Assembly (NCBI RefSeq): GCF_016735685.1
Contig: NZ_JAERRA010000002.1
Coordinates: 620,001 to 684,000 of the forward strand
Origin: Piscinibacter lacus
Lineage (GTDB): Bacteria > Pseudomonadota > Gammaproteobacteria > Burkholderiales > Burkholderiaceae_C
Length of the DNA stretch: 64,000 nucleotides
Direction: 5' to 3'
Shown here: piece after piece, positions 8,045 through 15,684 of the stretch
Position numbering within the stretch: the stretch's first letter is position 1
Layout of the letters: every line of letters begins with the position of its first letter
Translations under genes and position numbers: made by a program
The notes under the pieces: model-generated
Told to the model about the DNA's origin: nothing
Seen by the model: only the letters and a program-made list of their open reading frames with translations
Database searches by the model: none

Positions 8045-8952
8045 GCCTTGCCTCCAGCAGCTGTAGGCGCGACATACGTGAGGGCTTGCTGGTCCAGGTC
8101 CACATCAACCCTTCCACCTCGATGCTCCCTCAAGGCACGAAACGCCGCGTATCCTTGAAGGATGGCAGCCTTCCACTGTTTGGCAGTGCAGCGACTGACC
8201 TCAAGACCGGCTGTAAGTCGGATGATGGTTTTGAGAAGACCTATGTCGACAGAGCTCTCGTCGCTGTACCAGCCTCGCTGTGCAGCTTCGTTGAAGACCA
8301 GCACGGATATGGCCTCCTCGACCACCGAGGCTCTTCCTCCATCCTCCACTTCATCGATGCGTGGGTTGCTCTTCCTCTTGCGCCGCAGCATTGCCCGGGT
8401 AACAGGTGACCAACCGAGCACGGCAGCGTAGGCCAGGTGAAAGACGTCATGAAACCGATACCCGTCATCTTTATGAGCGTTGTCGGTCAGCGTGTCGCCG
8501 ACAATAACTCCGCTGACCATGATGCGGACTAAGAGCTGCTTCTCCCCGCGCTTTTCGGAGAACGTCACGCTGAACTGCCGTGGCAGGCGTTCCTCCGGTT
8601 CGAAACCGTCATCGAAGCGGTTTACCTCGCCCTTCGAGTAGAGACGCTCGGCTTTGCGGGCACTCTCACGAGCAATCTCTTGGAGCGGTATCTTGTGCAA
8701 GACCGCCAAGCTCGTCAGGTACCACAGGATGTCTCCGATGTGCTCGCGAAGGTCCGCGCGAAAGGTTCTGCTGTCGCGCAAGAGCACCAGCTTCTTGAAT
8801 GTTGCGTTCAGGTCTCCCAGCTCGCCCGCCAAGCCCAAGAGCGAAACGATGGCCTTCTTCCTCTCATCAGTTTGCTCGACCATCTTCTGGTACTCGCCGA
8901 AAGTTCGAACGCGATTGGTCTTCGCAGGCGTTCTATCTTGATTAGACGACAT
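8041..8952 (-). CDS. MazG-type nucleotide pyrophosphohydrolase with MazG_C-like domain
   Basis: First gene of the island operon, 303 residues. Residues 35-85 carry the all-alpha NTP pyrophosphatase core: LLGLAGELGDL (E44, D47) and LREHIGDILWYL (E70, D74), the acidic residues that bind magnesium. Residues about 163-275 match the helical domain often seen C-terminal to such MazG cores (YRFHDVFHLAYAAVLGWSP, then EEAISVLVFNEA). MazG enzymes hydrolyse NTPs or dNTPs, including aberrant ones, to monophosphates. A GGGAG ribosome binding site sits just upstream of the ATG at 8952. The product could supply nucleoside monophosphates to the TS-like enzyme or deplete nucleotides during infection; both are inference. 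Confidence 0.78.
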   Translation of the reverse strand: MSSNQDRTPAKTNRVRTFGEYQKMVEQTDERKKAIVSLLGLAGELGDLNATFKKLVLLRDSRTFRADLREHIGDILWYLTSLAVLHKIPLQEIARESARKAERLYSKGEVNRFDDGFEPEERLPRQFSVTFSEKRGEKQLLVRIMVSGVIVGDTLTDNAHKDDGYRFHDVFHLAYAAVLGWSPVTRAMLRRKRKSNPRIDEVEDGGRASVVEEAISVLVFNEAAQRGWYSDESSVDIGLLKTIIRLTAGLEVSRCTAKQWKAAILQGYAAFRALREHRGGRVDVDLDQQALTYVAPTAAGGKA

Positions 8953-8999
8953 TGCTTCTCCCTTGGCACCTTGACAGCGAGCTACTGTAAGGCCAATGC

Positions 9000-9028
9000 A
9001 TTCTTGGAGAAGAACGCCATCCTTGCAA
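9000..9028 (-). promoter_or_regulatory. Candidate promoter of the island operon
   Basis: On the minus strand, TTGCAA (9023-9028) and AAGAAT (9000-9005) are separated by 17 bp, with four of six matches each to the sigma-70 consensus. The -10 ends 47 bp before the MazG-type start codon. It is the best pair I see in the AT-richer upstream segment, but the match is modest. Confidence 0.35.
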
Positions 9029-9129
9029 TATCCGGACGACGAATCGGTCTCTTTTTGCTGTGCAGCCTATTGATCAGCATCACCCAGCGGCGATTCACCC
9101 GGCACCGCGCTCGGCGGCCACACCCCCCA

Positions 9130-9794
9130 AGCTCAAGCCTCCCCTGGTACCAGCGATGCATAGCGACGTCTTCCACCGCGCACTCGCCGCGGGCTGATCA
9201 CCACACCCAGGCCGGTGTGCGCTGGCGAAGCGATTCCAAGGCCTTCTGCGCCTGCTGCACGCTGACCGGGCGCCCCAGCTTGTCGCAGTAGAAGCGCAGG
9301 GCCTCGGCGTCATGGGGGCGAAAGTGCGGGCCCTAGTGGAGCATGCGCCACAGCAGCACTTGCTCGGTGGGCTTCAGGCCCAGGCGGTCGGACGCCATCT
9401 GCGCTTCGTCCTGCGCCTGCTGGCCCTGCGCAGCTTGTTGCAGCGCAGGCTCGAAGCGCCCGCTGTGGCCCGACAAGGGGCGGAGCACGGCGCCCATCGC
9501 CGCCATGAGGAGCTGGGGGCAGTGCCCGAAGGCGGCAAAGGCGTCCTGCAAGGCGGCCCGGTCCACCGACACGAGGTCGGGTCGCTGGGCCTCCACCAGC
9601 CCGGCCACATGGGCGATGAAGTCGCTGTCCAGCGGGGACAGCGTCTGGATCTGCGAGCCTTAGCAGGGGGCCCCGGCGCTGACGACCAGGCGCAGCAGCT
9701 TGTCGCGGTCGGAGCCCACCTCGGGCCTCGACATGCTGGCGCGAAAGTCGTAGGGGCCGCGACGCAACAGCCTGCACGCGCCCGTCAGGTACAT
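9130..9794 (-). pseudogene. Decayed ATPase gene, C-terminal part
   Basis: One minus-strand frame reads as the C-terminal half of an ATP-binding (AAA-type) protein of the kind ending in a helical/winged region: RRGPYDFRASMSRPEVGSD, SQIQTLSPLDSDFIAHV, LGLKPTEQVLLWRMLH, FYCDKLGRPVSVQQAQKALESL, then AVEDVAMHRWYQ. The frame is interrupted by three in-frame stops of different kinds: TAA (9660-9662), TAG (9333-9335) and TGA (9198-9200), with no frameshift between them. The P-loop half is missing upstream. Composition matches the GC-rich backbone, so it is an older resident or neighbour gene adjoining the island boundary rather than part of the low-GC operon. Confidence 0.7.
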
Positions 9795-9893
9795 CGTCTA
9801 GGGTGCCGGCCTGTCGCCCCAAGCCGCTTTGCCTCCCGGCCTTGCAGCCCGGGCGCCGCCAACCGGCCCCATCCCCATCCCCCCGGAGAACCC

Positions 9894-10124
9894 ATGTTTC
9901 CCCAACGCTTCGCCCCTCTGCTCTTCGGCCTGATCCTGTCGGGGCTGATGTCGCTGCTGGTGTCGGGCATCGCCACTTGGCGGGCGGCGGGCTTCGGCGA
10001 GAGCTATGTCAGCCTTTGGCTGGGCGCCTGGCTGACGGCCTGGATGGTGGCGTTTCCGACGGTGCTGGTGGTGGCCCCGCTGACGCGCAAGCTGGTGGGG
10101 CTGCTGATCAGGAAGGGCGATTGA
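9894..10124 (+). CDS. DUF2798 small membrane protein
   Basis: A 76-residue protein with two predicted membrane helices (about residues 5-27 and 40-65), starting MFPQRFAPLLFGLILSGLMS and ending with a basic tail. It matches the DUF2798 pattern, which has no known function. The ATG at 9894 is preceded by GGAG six bases upstream. It stands alone between the ATPase remnant and a convergent SbtA-like gene. The 218-bp gap after it holds no recognisable feature. Confidence 0.75.
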   Translation: MFPQRFAPLLFGLILSGLMSLLVSGIATWRAAGFGESYVSLWLGAWLTAWMVAFPTVLVVAPLTRKLVGLLIRKGD

Positions 10125-10342
10125 GCTGCTGCGGCAGGGCATGCCGGGTGCGGCTTGGGCTTGGTGCGCGTGGCGCGCACCGCCCTCAGGGCATGCCGAT
10201 TGCCCTCACTCGCCAACGGTGTGCGCTCGCGGATTCAGCATGCGGGCGCCGCATCACCAGCACAGGCACAAACGCGAAACCCGAGCCATGACGCTGCCGA
10301 TCACCAAGCCGGCAGACCCCTTCCAGGGGGTCGCTGAGCCGC

Positions 10343-11284
10343 CTAGCCGGCGGCGCCCCCCGTGAGCAATCGCGCGTAGAGCGGGATGCCGACCAGGACA
10401 TTGAAGGGGAAGGTGATCGCCAGCGAGAGAGTGATCGACAGATGGTGCCGGGCCTCGGGAATGGCGATGCGCATGGCGGCTGGCACGGCGATGTAGGACG
10501 CGCTGGCGCCGAGGGTGGCGATGATCATCACGCCACCGGGCGAGAGTCCGGCCAGCTTGCCGGCCACCGCGCCCAGCACCGCACCCAGCGGCGGCATCAA
10601 GGTGCCGAAGGCGAGCAGGAAGACGCCGACCTCACGCAAGTCCTTGAGCCGGGACGCGGCGAGGAAGCCCATCTCGACGAGAAAAAGGGCCAGCACGCCC
10701 TTGAAGAGATCCACGAAGACCGGGGCAATGGGCTCGACACCCTGCGGTCCGGCCAGTGCGCCGATGGCAAGGCCGCCCCCCATGAGCAGGATGCCCTTGT
10801 TGAGGAAGATCTCGTGCGCCAGGCTGGCCTGGCTGCGTGAACCAACGCCCGCCCGCCGCGCCAGCCAGATGCCGACGCCGATGGCCGGCATTTCAAGCAG
10901 GACGACGAAGACCGGCAGGTAGGCTTCGTAGGCAACGCCCAGGCTGTCGAGGTGGGCAATGCCCACGGCGAAGGTCGCCACGCTGACCGAGCCGTAGTGC
11001 GCGGCAATGCTCGCGGCGTCCGCAGCGGGCAGGCGGCCGAGGCGGCGCAGGATGGGATAGCAAATCAGCGGCAGCAGCAGGCCCACGCTCACCACGGGCA
11101 CAGCCTGCAGCATGACCTCGCCCAGCGGGAAGCGTGACAACTCCATGCCGCCCTTGAGTCCCAGGGCGAGGAGCAAGTACAGGCTGAGGGTTTCGTAAAG
11201 GCCGGGCGGCAGGGTGAGGTCGGCGCGCACCAGGCCTGCAAAAGCACCCAGGCCGAAGAAGAGGATGATGATGTCGAGGGTCAA
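10343..11284 (-). CDS. SbtA-like sodium-dependent bicarbonate transporter family protein
   Basis: A 313-residue inner-membrane protein with about ten hydrophobic helices. It has the duplicated layout of the SbtA (DUF897) family, including GLKGGMELSRFP in the first half and GASASYIAVPAAMRIAIPEA in the second. SbtA proteins of cyanobacteria take up bicarbonate with sodium. In heterotrophs the substrate is often unproven, so anion or bicarbonate transport is the most one can say. No PII-like SbtB gene is adjacent. The gene is monocistronic in its setting. Confidence 0.82.
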   Translation of the reverse strand: MTLDIIILFFGLGAFAGLVRADLTLPPGLYETLSLYLLLALGLKGGMELSRFPLGEVMLQAVPVVSVGLLLPLICYPILRRLGRLPAADAASIAAHYGSVSVATFAVGIAHLDSLGVAYEAYLPVFVVLLEMPAIGVGIWLARRAGVGSRSQASLAHEIFLNKGILLMGGGLAIGALAGPQGVEPIAPVFVDLFKGVLALFLVEMGFLAASRLKDLREVGVFLLAFGTLMPPLGAVLGAVAGKLAGLSPGGVMIIATLGASASYIAVPAAMRIAIPEARHHLSITLSLAITFPFNVLVGIPLYARLLTGGAAG

Positions 11285-11457
11285 GGCGTTGTCCCGAGAG
11301 GTGCGGCCCCGGAGGAGGCCGCCGGCCGGGCGGGCTGCCCAAGCCGCCCGGTAAGGCAGGCCGGCCGGCCACGCGGCCAGGATTCTCAGGGCTCAAGCCT
11401 GGGGCACCAAGACAAGACCGAACGGCTTTCCTCGACCTCAGGCGCGGGACTAGGGCC

Positions 11458-12072
11458 TCACTCGATCTTCAGCCACACCTCGTTGCGCCGCAGGAACCAG
11501 GGCGTGAGCGGGCCGTTGTAGCGGGCCAGCACGGGCTCGCCCTGGGCTTGCAGGCCGGCGCGGGCCAAGGCGGCGCGCAGCTTGTCGGTGTGCTCGCCGT
11601 CGTTGGCGGCGGACCAGAAGCCCGAGTAGCGGATGACGGCGCGCACGGTGGCCGGCTCTTCGCGCAGTTGCACGCGCGGATCCAGCGGCAGGGGCGCATC
11701 GGCCAGGCGCACGCCGCGCGGCAGCACGAACTGCACGCGGCTGCCGCCGGGCACGGCCTCGGTGGTGACGGGGGCGGTCATGGGCAGGGTGCTGGGCTCG
11801 GCGCGCAGGGTGACGGGCGCGGTCATCTCGTAGCGCCGCTCGCCCTGATTCTTGCCGAAGATGTAGCCGGCGAGGATGGGGAAGGCCTGGTTGCCGGCCG
11901 TCAGCGGCGGGCCGGGCAGCACGACTTCAGCCACCACATAGCCGGGGTAGCGACGCAGCTCGACGCCTTCCTCCAGCGTGCGCAGCAGCTCGTAGGGTGG
12001 CTCTTCGATGGCACGGACCATGGCGGGGGCAAGCAGCAGGGCGAACAGCAGGGGGAGGAGGGGCAGGCGCAT
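11458..12072 (-). CDS. SOUL-family heme-binding protein, secreted
   Basis: A 204-residue protein with an N-terminal signal peptide (hydrophobic residues 3-21, likely cleavage near VRA). The SOUL/HBP domain follows: PPYELLRTLEEGVELRRYPGY at the start of the fold, GERRYEMTAPVT, then a second PMTAPV repeat and RYSGFWSAAND. Family members bind heme or other tetrapyrroles; bacterial roles are unclear. The signal peptide places it in the periplasm. The 173 bp downstream and 201 bp upstream hold no other gene. Confidence 0.85.
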   Translation of the reverse strand: MRLPLLPLLFALLLAPAMVRAIEEPPYELLRTLEEGVELRRYPGYVVAEVVLPGPPLTAGNQAFPILAGYIFGKNQGERRYEMTAPVTLRAEPSTLPMTAPVTTEAVPGGSRVQFVLPRGVRLADAPLPLDPRVQLREEPATVRAVIRYSGFWSAANDGEHTDKLRAALARAGLQAQGEPVLARYNGPLTPWFLRRNEVWLKIE

Positions 12073-12273
12073 GAGCCCAGCTTAGGCCTTGCCGGTGGGC
12101 TTGTGCCGACCGGGGGCTTGGCCGGCCGGGGCCCGGGCGCTGCACGCAGAATCGCCGGACGCGGCGCCAGCCCCGGGGCCAGCCCGCGCGGACGCTGGCA
12201 CGCCGGCACGCCGGATTGAACCCCGCGGCCCCGGGGGCGATCGCATCTTGCCCCCTCACGACCCGAGCAACGC

Positions 12274-12792
12274 ATGCCCCTTCATGTTCCGGCCCTGGCC
12301 CTGCTGCTGGGCCTTACCCTGCCCGCCGCCCAGGCCGCCCCCGGCGCCCACCAGCACGGGGTGGTGACGCTGGAGGTGGCGATCGACGGCGCCGAGCTCA
12401 GCCTGGGCCTGCGTGCGCCGCTGCACGACCTGATCGGCTTCGAGCGCGCGCCGCGCACGGCGGCCGAGCGCCAGGCCGCGGCCGATATGCTGCGCCGCCT
12501 GCGTGCGCCGGGCGCGCTGTTCGAGCCCAGCACCGCGGCCGGCTGCACGCTGGCGGCAGCCACGGTGCAGGCGCCGGTGCTGGAGGGCGGCGCGGCCGAG
12601 GCCGACCATGCCGAGCTGGCCGCCGACTACCGCTACCAGTGCGCGCAGCCGCAGGCCCTGCGCGGCCTGAAGCACCGGCTGTTCGCCGACTTCCGGCGCA
12701 TCGCCCGCATCGAGGTGGCCATGGCCGGCCCGCGCGGTCAGGCCCAGCACAAGCTCAAGCGCCCGGCCGACACGCTGAGCTGGCCGCAATGA
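12274..12792 (+). CDS. DUF2796 / ZrgA-like periplasmic metal-binding protein
   Basis: A 172-residue exported protein: signal peptide (residues 1-21, ending AQA), then a domain starting GAHQHGVVTLEVAIDGAELSL, which matches the DUF2796 family that includes the zinc-regulated ZrgA. The N-terminal His pair after cleavage could bind metal. The usual long His-rich insert of ZrgA is missing here, so metal binding is less certain. It is the first of four or five overlapping genes with an ABC ATPase, a permease and a DUF3299 protein, an arrangement suggesting a metal- or envelope-related export system. Confidence 0.75.
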   Translation: MPLHVPALALLLGLTLPAAQAAPGAHQHGVVTLEVAIDGAELSLGLRAPLHDLIGFERAPRTAAERQAAADMLRRLRAPGALFEPSTAAGCTLAAATVQAPVLEGGAAEADHAELAADYRYQCAQPQALRGLKHRLFADFRRIARIEVAMAGPRGQAQHKLKRPADTLSWPQ

Positions 12793-13508
12793 TCGACACG
12801 CAGCCACCCGGCCCGGTGCTGGCGGTGCAGGGCCTGCGCCACCGCTGGCCCGGTGCCGACCAGAACCTGATCGACCTGCCCGCGCTGCGGCTGGCGCCCG
12901 GCGAGCGCCTGCTGCTGCGCGGCGACAGCGGCAGCGGCAAGACCACCCTGCTCTCGCTGGCCGCCGGCGTGCTGCCGGCCGCGCCGGGCTGCGTGAAGCT
13001 GCTGGGGCAGGACTGGGCCGGCCTGTCCGCGGGCGCGCGCGACCGGCGCCGCGCCGACCACATCGGCTACATCTTCCAGCGCCTGAACCTGCTGCCCTAC
13101 CTGAGCGTGATCGACAACGTGCTGCTGCCCTGCCGCTTCTCGGCCCGCCGGGCGGCGCGCTGCGGCCCGGGCCGCGAGGCGCCGCGCGCCGAGGCCGAGG
13201 CCCTGCTGCGCCGGCTGGACCTGGACCCGGCGCTGTGGACCCGCCCCGCCGCCCGCCTGTCGGTGGGCCAGCAGCAGCGGGTGGCGGCGGCGCGGGCGCT
13301 GATCGGCCGGCCCGAGCTGGTGATCGCCGACGAGCCCACCTCGGCCCTGGACGAGCGCCGCCGCGACCTGTTCATGGACCTGCTGATCGGCGTCTGCGAG
13401 GCCGCGCAGGCGGCGCTGCTCTTCGTCAGCCACGATCCGCGCCTGGCGCCGCACTTCCCGCGCGTGCTGGACTTGCAGGCCGCCGCCTTGCCGGAGGCCC
13501 GCCTGTGA
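12789..13508 (+). CDS. ABC transporter ATP-binding protein (MacB/LolD type)
   Basis: A 239-residue ATPase with Walker A GDSGSGKT (45-52), a Q-loop IFQRLNLLPYLSV, signature LSVGQQQR and Walker B LVIADEPTSALD. The type is that of ATPases working with FtsX-like permeases. Its ATG overlaps the stop of the DUF2796 gene (ATGA), and its own stop overlaps the GTG of the permease, so the three are translated as a unit. It energises the permease; the cargo is unknown. Confidence 0.9.
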   Translation: MIDTQPPGPVLAVQGLRHRWPGADQNLIDLPALRLAPGERLLLRGDSGSGKTTLLSLAAGVLPAAPGCVKLLGQDWAGLSAGARDRRRADHIGYIFQRLNLLPYLSVIDNVLLPCRFSARRAARCGPGREAPRAEAEALLRRLDLDPALWTRPAARLSVGQQQRVAAARALIGRPELVIADEPTSALDERRRDLFMDLLIGVCEAAQAALLFVSHDPRLAPHFPRVLDLQAAALPEARL

Positions 13509-14782
13509 GCGGCGGCGGCCTGCTGCGCCTGGCGCGTGCCAGCGCCTGGCACCGGCGCTTCGGCCTGGGACTGGTGCTGGCCTCGATCGCGCTGGCCACC
13601 TTCCTGCTGCTCTCGGTCGAGCGCGGCCGGGTCGCGCTGCGCGAGGGCTTCACGCAGTCGATCTCGGGCACCGACCTGATCGTCGGCGCGCGCACGGGAA
13701 GCGTGCAGTTGCTGCTCTACAGCGTCTTCCACCTCGGCAGCCCGACAAACAACATCCGCTGGCGCAGCGTGCAGGCCCTGGCCGCCGACCCGGCGGTGGC
13801 CTGGGTGGTGCCGATCTCGCTGGGCGACAGCCACCGCGGCTTCCCGGTGGTCGGCACCACGCCGGACTACTTCCGCCATGTGCGCCATGGCGAGCAGCGC
13901 GCGCTGGAGCTGGCCAGCGGCCGGGCCTTCGCCGGCCTGCACGAGGCGGTGCTGGGCGCCGAGGTGGCCGAGCGCTTGCAGGCCAGCCTGGGCCAGGCCC
14001 TGGTGCTGCGCCACGGCGCAGGCGAGATCGAAGGCGAGGACCATGCCGACCAGCCGGTGCGCGTGGTCGGCATGCTGGCCCGCACCGGCACGCCGGTGGA
14101 CCGCGCGGTACATGTCAGCCTGGAGACGCTGGAGGCGATGCATGCCGGCGGCCTGCTCGGCTACCGCCTGCCGGGCCGGCCGTCCGCGCCGGCCCGCGCA
14201 CTGGCGGCGGAGGATTTGCAACCCCGCGCGGTGACGGCGGCCCTGGTCGGCCTGAAATCGCGCAGCGCCGTGTTCGGCATGCAGCGCCGCATCGCCGACT
14301 TCCGCGACGAGCCGCTGCTGGCCGTGCTGCCCGGCGTGGCGCTGGACGAGCTGTGGACGGCGGTGGCCGGGATCGAGCGCGCGCTGGTGGCGATGGGCGC
14401 GCTGGTCGCCGCGGTCAGCCTGGCCGGCCTGGTGGCGGTGGTGGCCACCGGCCTGGAGGCGCGCCGGCAGGAACTGGCCGTGCTGCGCTCGGTGGGCGCC
14501 GGCCCGCCACAGGTGCTGGCCCTGCTGCTGCTGGAAGGCGCGCTGGTGACCGCGGCCGGCGCGCTGCTCGGCCTGCTGGCCGCACAGCTCGGCCTGTGGG
14601 CCTTCGGGCCGCTGCTTGAAAGCCGGCTGGGCCTGAGCCTGCCGCTGCGTGCCCCCGCGGCGGCCGAGCTGGGCTGGCTGGCCGCCGTGCTGCTGGCCGG
14701 CACCCTGGCCAGCCTGCTGCCCGGCTGGCGCGCCTACCGCCTCGCCCTGGCCGATGGCCTGTCCCCTGGAGCGTCTGCATGA
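13505..14782 (+). CDS. FtsX-type ABC transporter permease
   Basis: A 425-residue MacB/FtsX-like permease: a first membrane helix near residues 18-35, a large periplasmic domain, then three helices in the last 140 residues (LVAAVSLAGLVAVVATGLEARR, the VLALLLLEGAL region, and one near the C-terminus). GTG at 13505 is the start: it overlaps the ATPase stop (GTGA) and gives MSGGGLLRLARASAWHRRF, a typical N-terminus. Such permeases do mechanotransmission or lipoprotein and metal-related export rather than classic uptake. With the DUF2796 and DUF3299 proteins it forms a conserved-looking set of unknown cargo. Confidence 0.87.
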   Translation: MSGGGLLRLARASAWHRRFGLGLVLASIALATFLLLSVERGRVALREGFTQSISGTDLIVGARTGSVQLLLYSVFHLGSPTNNIRWRSVQALAADPAVAWVVPISLGDSHRGFPVVGTTPDYFRHVRHGEQRALELASGRAFAGLHEAVLGAEVAERLQASLGQALVLRHGAGEIEGEDHADQPVRVVGMLARTGTPVDRAVHVSLETLEAMHAGGLLGYRLPGRPSAPARALAAEDLQPRAVTAALVGLKSRSAVFGMQRRIADFRDEPLLAVLPGVALDELWTAVAGIERALVAMGALVAAVSLAGLVAVVATGLEARRQELAVLRSVGAGPPQVLALLLLEGALVTAAGALLGLLAAQLGLWAFGPLLESRLGLSLPLRAPAAAELGWLAAVLLAGTLASLLPGWRAYRLALADGLSPGASA

Positions 14783-15330
14783 AGCTGTTGTCCCCGCCCG
14801 CGCTCCGCGCGCTGGCCGCCCTGCTGCTGGCCGCCACCCTCGGCCTGGCGGCCTCGCCGCCGGCTGCAGCGGCCGAGAAGGTGACGGCCTGGGAAGCCCT
14901 GGTCCCCAAAGACTGGGACCCGGGCAAGCTCTTCGAGGGCCGCGACCTGGGCCTGATCCGCGAAGGTGATGCGCGCGAGCTGGAGCTGATGCGCGAGCTG
15001 CGCAGCGCCTGGGACAACGCCCCCACCCGCAGCGAGCTGGACGGCGTGCCGATCCGCCTGCCCGGCTATGTGGTGCCGCTGGAGGTGAGCGGCCGCCAGG
15101 TGCGCGAATTCCTGCTGGTGCCCTATTTCGGCGCCTGCATCCACAGCCCGCCGCCGCCGGCCAACCAGATTCTGCATGTGGTGCTGGCCAAGCCGCAGGC
15201 CCTGCGCAGCATGGACGCCGTCTGGGTCAGCGGCACGCTCAAGCTGCGCCGCCAGGATTCGGCCCTGGGCGCCAGCGGCTACGGCCTGGATGCGCCGCGG
15301 GTGGAGCCCTACCGCGAGGGCTCGCGTTGA
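14779..15330 (+). CDS. DUF3299 exported protein
   Basis: A 183-residue protein with a signal peptide (residues 1-32, cleavage near AAAAE) and a DUF3299 domain: WEALVPKDWDP near the N-terminus, then DGVPIRLPGYVVPLE and PYFGACIHSPPPPANQ, where the Cys-x-His pair could bind metal. DUF3299 genes often sit beside ABC exporters of this type. The start overlaps the permease stop by four bases, continuing the coupled operon. Confidence 0.85.
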   Translation: MKLLSPPALRALAALLLAATLGLAASPPAAAAEKVTAWEALVPKDWDPGKLFEGRDLGLIREGDARELELMRELRSAWDNAPTRSELDGVPIRLPGYVVPLEVSGRQVREFLLVPYFGACIHSPPPPANQILHVVLAKPQALRSMDAVWVSGTLKLRRQDSALGASGYGLDAPRVEPYREGSR

Positions 15331-15650
15331 GCCGGGGGCCGGCGCTGCACTGGCTGGTCTTCAGCCTGAGCGAGGGCAGCGACGGCGTGCTGGGCCTGGA
15401 GGCCGAAGCCGCAAGCCGCGACCCGGCCGAGGCCGCCGCCATCGCCGCCGAAGCGGCCGGCGTGCTGGCCTGGGCGGCCGAGGCCTTTCCCGAAGGCCCC
15501 GGCCCGGTGGAAGACGGTGCCGACTGGGACCAGGCCCTGAGCCAGCACGAGGAGCCCGGCGGCTGGCAGCACCTGGCGCTGAGCCTGAGCGCCTCGCCGC
15601 GCTTCCTGGACGCCTTCGCCGCGCGTTTCGGCGATCCGCGGGCGGATTGA
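15327..15650 (+). CDS. Hypothetical acidic protein
   Basis: A 107-residue acidic, alanine-rich protein with no recognised domain, signal or membrane helix. The start is TTG at 15327, overlapping the DUF3299 stop (TTGA), which fits the string of overlapping junctions before it. Third-position GC is high, supporting coding. It probably ends this operon. No function can be offered. Confidence 0.55.
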   Translation: MSRGPALHWLVFSLSEGSDGVLGLEAEAASRDPAEAAAIAAEAAGVLAWAAEAFPEGPGPVEDGADWDQALSQHEEPGGWQHLALSLSASPRFLDAFAARFGDPRAD

Positions 15651-15684
15651 GCCGCCGCCGCCGCGCCGCCGCGCGGCGCGCGCC

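Larger units (their letters stand above)
6014..9120. mobile_element. Low-GC island at attTn7 carrying a nucleotide/DNA-base operon
   Basis: From 6014 to roughly 9060-9130 the base composition and codon use shift away from the GC-rich backbone. The right boundary is approximate: at about 9130 the reading frame of a decayed, GC-rich ATPase gene ends and AT-richer sequence begins. The only genes inside are three leftward genes in one operon. The 6114-6226 stretch between the repeats and the operon's last stop codon has no recognisable feature. Acquisition by a Tn7-like element is inferred from the glmS-proximal end. Confidence 0.65.

Noticed and set aside
8971..8990. GACAGCGAGCTACTGT as an inverted TnsB site marking the far end
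   Set aside because: Alignment to the reverse-complement consensus needs gaps, no ACA terminus or AATAG follows, and it lies in the leader of the MazG-type gene.
9114..9124. GGCGGCCACA as the opposite Tn7-like terminus
   Set aside because: It ends in ACA and is GC-rich like Tn7 tips, but no repeat units lie inside it and no AATAG copy follows.
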